From Antennarius striatus (Eukaryota > Chordata > Actinopteri > Lophiiformes > Antennariidae), in contig NC_090797.1 in the NCBI RefSeq assembly GCF_040054535.1, positions 1,580,001-1,644,000 on the forward strand: 64,000 nucleotides of DNA. The letters run 5' to 3'. Under the pieces are notes generated by a model. That model did not search any database, had not been told where the DNA came from, and saw nothing but the letters and a program-made list of their open reading frames with translations. The stretch's first letter is position 1. Each line of letters opens with the position of its first letter. A program made the translations under genes and the position numbers. Shown in pieces: positions 56,497-64,000 of the stretch.

Positions 56497-59400
56497 GGTC
56501 TAGACTGTCATGACGGTCTGTAGACGTTTCTCGTCTTACGTAATAGAGGCGCTGTGGACGGCTAATGGAAGCAGCAACATTTCCAAGTCGGGACATCGGA
56601 GCGCCGCTTAGGGAAGAAGACGACGTGATTCAGCAAAACATTAAAAAAATAAAAGCTTATTTCCAAAACACCGGCTGCTATTTTGAAAGAGAAAAAAATC
56701 GTTATTTGGAGTTGAATCAGAGAAGTAAAGACATGTTGTAATGTCAACAAAACAAATCACATTTTAAGTGGGTTCATTTTCTTTCATCTCCTTTCGTTTT
56801 TCCACGTCCGTCATCAACAATCTTCCACTTTCCATCACAGGAAATGACCAGTTTGAGCTTTTTTTTCTACTGGTGACTGTTAGCACCCCACGGAAGGGCT
56901 CTACTAAAACACAAACATCATGTTCACACTTTAACGCCCTTTGTTTTAAACAGCTGCATGAGCACAATGACAATAATAGCTCCTAATGTTGCTAAGCAAC
57001 TATATTAAATCAGTATTAAGATCAGTCCAGACATTTACCACCCCTGTGTTTAAATAAAAAAATACGATACTAGTCACTGTTTGGACTCAAAACGAAACCA
57101 CAAAAGGACACCGAAACACATCGAGATTGGCTGGAAATGCTCCGAAACGTGAAAAACGTTATAATCGTCGGGTTAAGTGGCGTAAAACCAAACGTAATCC
57201 CAACGATTCCGTTTTGATGACCCACGTTTCAACAGAAGTCAAATCACACCCGTCTGTACAGACTGTACCCTCGCTAACAGGCAGAACAAAATATGAACTC
57301 CAGACACAGGCAGGGTGGCTTTGGTTACATGTTGGGATGTGCTTGTGTATGAAATTCGAATCTAGTGTGGCAAAGAGGCCACCTTTCCTTACAAAAGGTT
57401 AGTTCAGATATACCTGAAAACAAACGAAAAGGTAAACCCTAACACGAGAGATCGGTGGCGAACAGCTGCTAACGCTAAAGTGAAACTCTTGGCTCTGGTT
57501 GCTGCAGCGAATGAAAACCATCTGGTCTTTATTTGCGTTTCAGAGCAGCCAGGTAAAACCATTACGAGTCCAACTTCTCCAGCGGCTTCCTGCACGTTTT
57601 AGGGCGGGAAAAAACCAAAGCTGCACCAAATCGGACTCAGATCGAACGTTAGTGTCCAGAAACTAATATTTTGTCTTCCTCTGATTTGAGTTCGCTTCCT
57701 GGGCAGATCTGCTGCAAATTCTTGCAGTCAAAATAACAAATATAAAATGAAACGTCGGTCTTTCGGCCTCTGAGCGTCCTGCTGAGGACTGGTGGTGAAG
57801 TTGTTCATCGATTCGGGCAAAATCTGAGTCATATTTAATCAGATTATTCAGTAAAAATTTACAGACTCAAAGTCTAGCAAAGCAAATGAACCCAAACAAA
57901 AAAAGACTACCGCTGTTATGTCACAGGATGGACTTTCCATCTGCACTTCCTGTGATGGTTGTTGAACCCAACGCCCTGTTATCTCTCACATCCCTTACAT
58001 TCATTTAATAGGATTACAGTCGAAGCCGTACTCTAATCAGTTTTATTTTATGACAGAAAACTGACCGTCTTTTGATTCAAGACTGGACTTGGACTCGGAC
58101 TCGGGGGGCAAAGATGTTAAAAGCGGCGTCTTACAGGATAATTAATAAGTTAATAATCTGAGGGAATGCGTTACTTATAAATGTGGATTAGTCTTTATTC
58201 TATCCTCTTTGTTTTATCGCCACAACACATTTATTGTAGGGAAAGGACCTTGTTTTGGAGCAATAGGAAAGAATAATAAATACACTTGGCTTCATCCTGA
58301 TACAGAACTACACAATGTGTGTACTCAGCTGTAACTGCTAGAATACCAGCTGGAATGGGGCGCCATGTCTTCACAGCTGTGTTTTTCGCAGGGTTTCCAC
58401 ATGCATTTCAAATCCCCTGCACCTTTCTTGCAGAAGACTTTAACATGTTCCTAAAAAATATTTTCCTTGGCGTTTCAGACTTCCCTCTTTTTTTTCAAGC
58501 TTCTTCCCGACCAGAAAGGATTCATCTTGTGTTTTCCACACCTGCGCTGGAAGAAACCCGATCCTAATCAAACACAATGGGGTCGTGGGACGAAGCGCCA
58601 GACCCGGCTGCAGGCCTCTGGAAAGGTCAGCAGGTCTCTGAAGTGCTGATAACATTTAATAACAGCGTTTGAAGCTGGAGAACATCCATAATCACCGGTC
58701 TGATGAGACAAAATGCTGAATGAAGAATCGCTCCGTCAAACCGTCTGTGCAGTCTTTAGCCACCTTCACCCCCCAACACTATCGCTATCAACCTAAATCA
58801 AAGAGCCACCGTCCACAGAGACAAATCCGGAAGTGACAAACCGAGTGTTTGACCCCCTTTTGGCTAACATATCTGTCATAAACTCTGATGAGTTAATTCA
58901 TCAATAAAATGGTGTAAAATAGTCAATTTTTTAACTTATATTACACAAGCATTTCATTCGGGACACTAATAATCCAGGTTAATGTGGCTTTAATTTTTTA
59001 TGCTTAATCAGGCGTTGGAAACAAAATCTGAAGAAAAGGGCAAACAGGCCCGTTTTAAAGGACGTATTTGGACCCTAAACAGTCGAATGCATTGATCCAA
59101 ACCCAAATACAATCCAGCTGTGACCCGTTGCAATGTAAACTGAAGGATGAATCGCTACTACAGCGATTTGAGTGTTGTGTCAACACCTCTTCTGTTTGGT
59201 GAGGCTGCAGAGGAGAGTGTAGACGAGCCACCCTCATCTTCCTCCTGTACAGTCAGACTGTGACGTCTGGCGGGCGTCCATGTGAGCTGTATTAAAGATG
59301 ATGACTAAACAGTTAGAAGTTGAAAGGAAAACATGCAGACGGAAGATCAGACAAGCTAAGTGCAAGGATGAGGAGTCGTTTCGAAGTGACACGCCGCCGA

Positions 59401-59699
59401 TGGGCTTTTAATAGCTTCGTGTTTGGATCCTATCTCTCAAAAAGGCCTGAAAAAAGCGACGGTATTAAAATAAAAGACTAGAGAGAGGAGAAGAGAAACA
59501 TTTCCTGCTAATGGCTTAATGCTATAAACAAATGTCTGCAAATATCTTCAAACCTAAATCCTAAAAGTGCTTCCAGCAGGCGGGAGTAATTTTATAGGCC
59601 GACAAAATCCTCTGCGAAAAAGAACAAAAACAAAAAAACAATGTCGAGAAATAAATATAAAAGTAAGCTAAAAACACGACTTACTTAACCTCAAGTCCC

Positions 59700-60110
59700 A
59701 ATTTAAAAACAAACCTACATCTCCCATGATGCAACCCAACAAGATAGCATTTGCGAACTTCTTGCGAATCATAAATGCAGCTGCAGAGGACGTGCGCTCG
59801 TTCACGCTCTCCCCTCCATCCGCCCTCTTTCCCACCACTCAATCTTTCCAAACTGCGGGGCCATGTTTCCACATCTTTTCCTGGGTCACTATCGCGCTGC
59901 TGCGGGAAAAAAACAACGCGCGCACACACACACGCCGCCGCTTTTGTCTCCTCCTGTCTCGCGCCGCTCCCAACTTTATTGAAGCGAGATCAAACGCCTT
60001 CGCAACTAGCGATGGACGTGGCGCCCCCTGGTTCAACTCGCACTCGTGAACGAGGACAGGAGAAGCATCGCCTGTGGTTTATCGTCTCTAACGCAGTTGT
60101 TAGCGCTACC
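59700..60110. promoter_or_regulatory. CpG-rich promoter-like patch in the ahcyl2 5' intron
   Basis: CpG density rises here, with a ZNF143-like string CCTACATCTCCCATGATGCA at about 59715-59734 and CpG runs such as AACGCGCGCACAC. No first exon could be identified, so an alternative ahcyl2 promoter is only a possibility. Confidence 0.3.
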
Positions 60111-61121
60111 TTCGATATCGCACATTCACGTTGTGCATCTCTAAATGACGTTGTCGCTTAGTGGACGCAACAGGGCTGGGACATCAAGATAAAACTTCCG
60201 CTTCTAAAAGTCTTTAATTTTCTCAAAAACCGACAGTGTGCCTTATAGTCCAGTGTGCCTTACAGTGCAGAAACTACTGTAATCCTGCTATTGCTCAGTA
60301 ATCCCCCCCCCCACCTTGAACACGCCACCATGACAGGGTGCTGACAGGGCGCCGCCGTTGATCCGTACATCACCTGACGTTTCCTTGTTATCGTTCCTGT
60401 CGGGTGTTGACCCGTTTTGTCACGAGCAACGACTGGACGGCTTTCGTCGGGGAGCAAGAACGAGGTGGTTTTCAGTTTTACCAGAAGAAACCGGATTTTA
60501 ATGAGCAGGGAGGAAGTCACGACCGTCGCAGACAATTTTTTAACCAGTAACCATTTAGAAAATTTTGTCTTTCGCAGGCAATCTGCATCAAACCACGGAT
60601 GCATGTGGGCAGGTCGCTCTCCTCTGCTTACGTAATGAGGAGCCGATACGCCCGATCGAAATCAGGAGATTTCAGGTTTTTCTACCTCCACGGCTCGTGA
60701 CCAACATGGAGGAAAAACACAAAATAGACGCAGACATGCGTGCATCCGTGCGATGGTCATGAGTGCAGAGGGGAAGGGGGGGGGCTGGTGTGACCTTGAC
60801 TGTCGTCATGGAGGTGCTTCCTGCTATCGGTGCTACTCCATGCATGCAGGAGCCGAGCAAATCCGTGCGCAACTGAGAAACTGACATGAAACGGTTGCAC
60901 GTGTTTGACGCGTCCTGCTTGAGTCGGGTTTGACGGGTGGACGCTCGGATCTCGTCACCGTCGCCGTCCTCTCATCCGATGGCGAGCAGCACAGGAGGTG
61001 GTGGTGAGAGGAAGGAGGTGGTGCGTATCGGAGCGCGGCGCGCAGCCCTGGAGGTGGAAGTGATGTAAGAGTGCGTCCAGCTGATTTATACACACAGACA
61101 AGTGCTCTGAGTGTAAATAAT

Positions 61122-61122
<1 letters not shown>

Positions 61123-61167
<45 letters not shown>
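61123..61167. repeat. (CA)n microsatellite
   Basis: A pure CA tract of about 45 bp, with a shorter CA run at about 61191-61207. Confidence 0.96.
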
Positions 61168-61169
<2 letters not shown>

Positions 61170-61559
61170 CAGTCACGAGTCTGATGCGCTCACACACACA
61201 CACACACTAGCATACACGCACTTGGCAGTCGCTGGGTTCACACACGCGGTTAGCGATTGCTCAACACGTGCCCGCGACACGCACAACACACACGGCACCA
61301 GAGGCTTCGTGACACCCGGTGACCCCCCCCCCCCCCGTCACCAGCAGCACTACAGGACGACACAGTCAGTGAAAGAAACATGCTAATGCAAGCATGCTAA
61401 CATGTCGCTAACAGAGCTGAAAACAATATTGTTTTGCTGGTGTTTGTTGGTATAATTATGCATTAGCCATGCCAGGTGACTGACCAACCTCATGGTGGCG
61501 CTACAGGGCAAAATGAACGTCCATCCATACATTTAACTGCGACACATCGAGTAGTTGTT

Positions 61560-61720
61560 GGGATATTATAAATTATTAAAAGCGCTTTTTAATAATTTAA
61601 TATCGTAAATAAATAATATTGTAAATAATAATATATAATATTTTTATAATTTAATATTTAATATAATTTAATGTTTTAATAATTTCAATAATTTAATAAT
61701 TTTTAATAAGCGCTCCGATT
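61560..61720. repeat. AT-rich low-complexity stretch
   Basis: Overlapping AATATT/TAATTTAATA motifs, extremely AT-rich, with many short self-complementary segments. Confidence 0.7.
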
Positions 61721-64000
61721 GTTTTCCACACCTCTCGTTTCATCTGAGCGACGACTGTAACCTTTAATAATTTATCACCGCTATAAAACTATGGAAAGTC
61801 TGCCGGGTCATCCGCCTGCTGGAACAATCATTGATCCTCCTGATATGGTCTGATAGTCTCTGTAAAAGCTGGGAATGCTGATACTAGGGGGGGAGAACAG
61901 GCAATGAATGATTTGCTTAGTGACAGATTAAACCTGCTTTTTAACAAGGGGAGGGGGACAACATACTTGAAGCTTCCTGGAACTTTTCTAGTGTTGCTCA
62001 CATACCTTTTCCTTCTTATCTGCCACTGAATGGAGGAAGAGTGCCAAGACTGCAGGCTTCACATGTCATTCAAGGACAAGTTAAAGCTCCTCTTTCTCTA
62101 TTTAATTGGGGGAGGGGGGGCACCGGTGCATGGTTTGCTCTTATTTGTCTAACTAAGACTCCTATCATTATCCTGAGCTAAGCTAACTACTGTATATATA
62201 CTCGGGCCTGGTTTGCGATTGCATCCAATGATGCTCCATTTGACATGATCGGCATATTGATCAGAAAGAAAAAAAAATCCATTCTTCTCGAATCGGATGG
62301 GAAACAAATGCCGTTGCTTTTATTTAAATTAAGCTGCCGGTGGTATACATCCATACTCATCTGCTCAAATGCTCTACCAATCATCCGCTTCCGTCAGCGA
62401 TTGCTTTCCATCGTATTTTTTCAACCCTTTCCTGGCCCCGAATGGTCGATAAAACCCTTTCCACTGGATTGAAACACAAATGGATTGTTAATGTCGGTCG
62501 TTACGATAAACAAACGCTACGAATGCTTCGTAAGCTCCAAAGAAAAACCAATATTGAGTCGCAAAAACTAAACTAGATTTTTTTTTTTTTTAATTCCCTC
62601 TTCCTGAATTTGCTAGAAATAACCATCTCTCCCTGTTGGGATGGTGTAATTACATCAGGAGCACACAGATGGGGAGGGCGGCGGTGGTCCATTTCTGAAT
62701 GAACTCATTACGGGAACCAACGATCTACGTTAATTAAGAGTGAGAAGCAATTCTTCGTCGGTTATCAGGCTGGATTGTTTCGTCTAAATCCTCCTGACAA
62801 AAAGCTCTTGATCACCGGATGCTCGCAGAAAAAATCGGTTCTGCGCAACGTTAGCTGGATTTTCAAATTAAGAAGGGAATAAAAGATGAGTGTCAGCGTC
62901 ATTTCATCAATCAAACTCACTGTTTTGGTTACTGCCTTCAATTTTACTCTTAAAGTTTGATTATAAAGACTAATGAGCACTGATCCCAGTTAGCAGCTAG
63001 CCGATGCTAATTATGGAGCTCATTCTGAGGTGGTGGAGCCCAGAACGGAGCTACAACAAGAGTGACTGCTGGACTGGACGCGACTCCATTGCATTGTTTA
63101 TCATCGCTGGTTATAATTAAGTCAATGGGTTTATGCTGACCTGATCGCCTTCCAGCTGATAGCGACTTAGTTGTGTTTCCAACACCTTGATATCTAAAAC
63201 AAGTTGGGCAGAGGTTACACAACCCGAGACTGTTTGTCAAGAACCTAAAAGACATCTTGAAAAGGGTATCGACAAATGATGAAACTACGTGGAGAGATGG
63301 GCCCAGGAAGAATTTATTTATTACATTTTTGCAGTCATAGGTTGGTGGAAACTACTTCCTGATCCCTTTAACAACAATTGGAACTGATGGAGGTGACTGT
63401 TCTCGGGGTGATTTCTGGTTCTGGTTTGGAAACTGTAGGGTAACCTCCTCCACAATATGGATTTTCTTCTCAGTAAGTACGCACTTATCCATTAGGGTCT
63501 GTAGATCCATTTCCCGGGCCTATAACGCTATCCCAGCTCTCTGCCAGGGATCGGTGGTTGAACCTGACTCATAGGAAGCTGGGCAGACAGATGGGTGTGT
63601 GTGTGGGGGGGGGGGTCACTCCAAGCGCTCTTTTGTGAAGCAGCACTTTTTTTGAACACAATGTCGGCCCTTCATTCACATGCAGGACTCGAGTATCGAG
63701 CCGCATTCCTCGAAAAACGCCGCCTGGGCCAGTTGATGCCCGCCGCTTCTTCGCTAATCCTTGCGTCACTAGGCTGGCTTCTTGAGATCGGACCCCCCCC
63801 CCCGCCCTTTTTCCTTCACTTTGCTCGCAAGAAACCGAGGCTGGAAAGAAAACAAGCCGTTTGATGGTAAGACGTGTAATTCAATGAGCTGTGCTCGCCA
63901 ACGGTGAGTGGCGAGGGAGGAAATGAATTTGGAACTCGGGGAGTCGTGGACGCAGAAGCGAGTGAGCGGGACAGAAACATGGAAAGCAGCTAAGCGGTCA

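Overview
The window looks like a compact vertebrate nuclear genome, most likely a percomorph teleost fish. Genes have many short exons with GT-AG introns, there are long (CA/GT)n tracts every few kilobases, hAT-type MITEs and an L1 reverse-transcriptase scrap are present, and every recognised gene is a vertebrate orthologue. Six of the seven recognised genes are complete and the seventh lacks only its 5' exon(s). I assembled exons by eye from splice signals and homology. For the six complete genes the exon lengths add up to open frames ending in a stop, which is a strong internal check.

Layout. 1-1.85 kb: intergenic, with two CA microsatellites. 1.86-8.03 kb: a local array of short single-exon ORFs (57-61 codons) of a family I do not recognise, starting MYGxGD and ending near EPTVVYxEP..PxW. 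Five intact copies lie on the plus strand, one intact copy on the minus strand, and two are broken. Each intact plus copy sits 30-70 bp downstream of a TATTTAAG-type box preceded by a shared block rich in WWCAAAG. This is the best candidate for something undescribed. 8-11 kb: repeats and the 3' UTR of dnm1l.

11.1-17.0 kb (minus): dnm1l, 18 coding exons, the mitochondrial fission GTPase. It is head-to-head with stmp1 (17.39-17.96 kb, plus), a 46-residue mitochondrial micropeptide, across a 370-bp bidirectional promoter. smkr1 (18.5-18.85 kb, minus) is tail-to-tail with stmp1. 19.86-26.83 kb (minus): dhx57, 23 coding exons, a DExH RNA helicase. It is head-to-head with morn2 (27.91-28.89 kb, plus). 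30.8-44.8 kb (minus): strip2, 21 coding exons, a STRIPAK scaffold. 48.24-54.2 kb and beyond (minus): ahcyl2, 15 coding exons seen, with its first exon(s) apparently beyond 64 kb. 54.2-64 kb reads as its large 5' intron with repeats and one CpG-rich promoter-like patch.

The genes do not form a pathway, but there are themes. dnm1l and stmp1 both act at mitochondria and share a promoter with ZNF143-like and NRF1-like sites. dhx57/morn2 (human 2p22) and ahcyl2/strip2/smkr1 (human 7q32) are linkages known from mammals that are merged here into one block with dnm1l (human 12p11).
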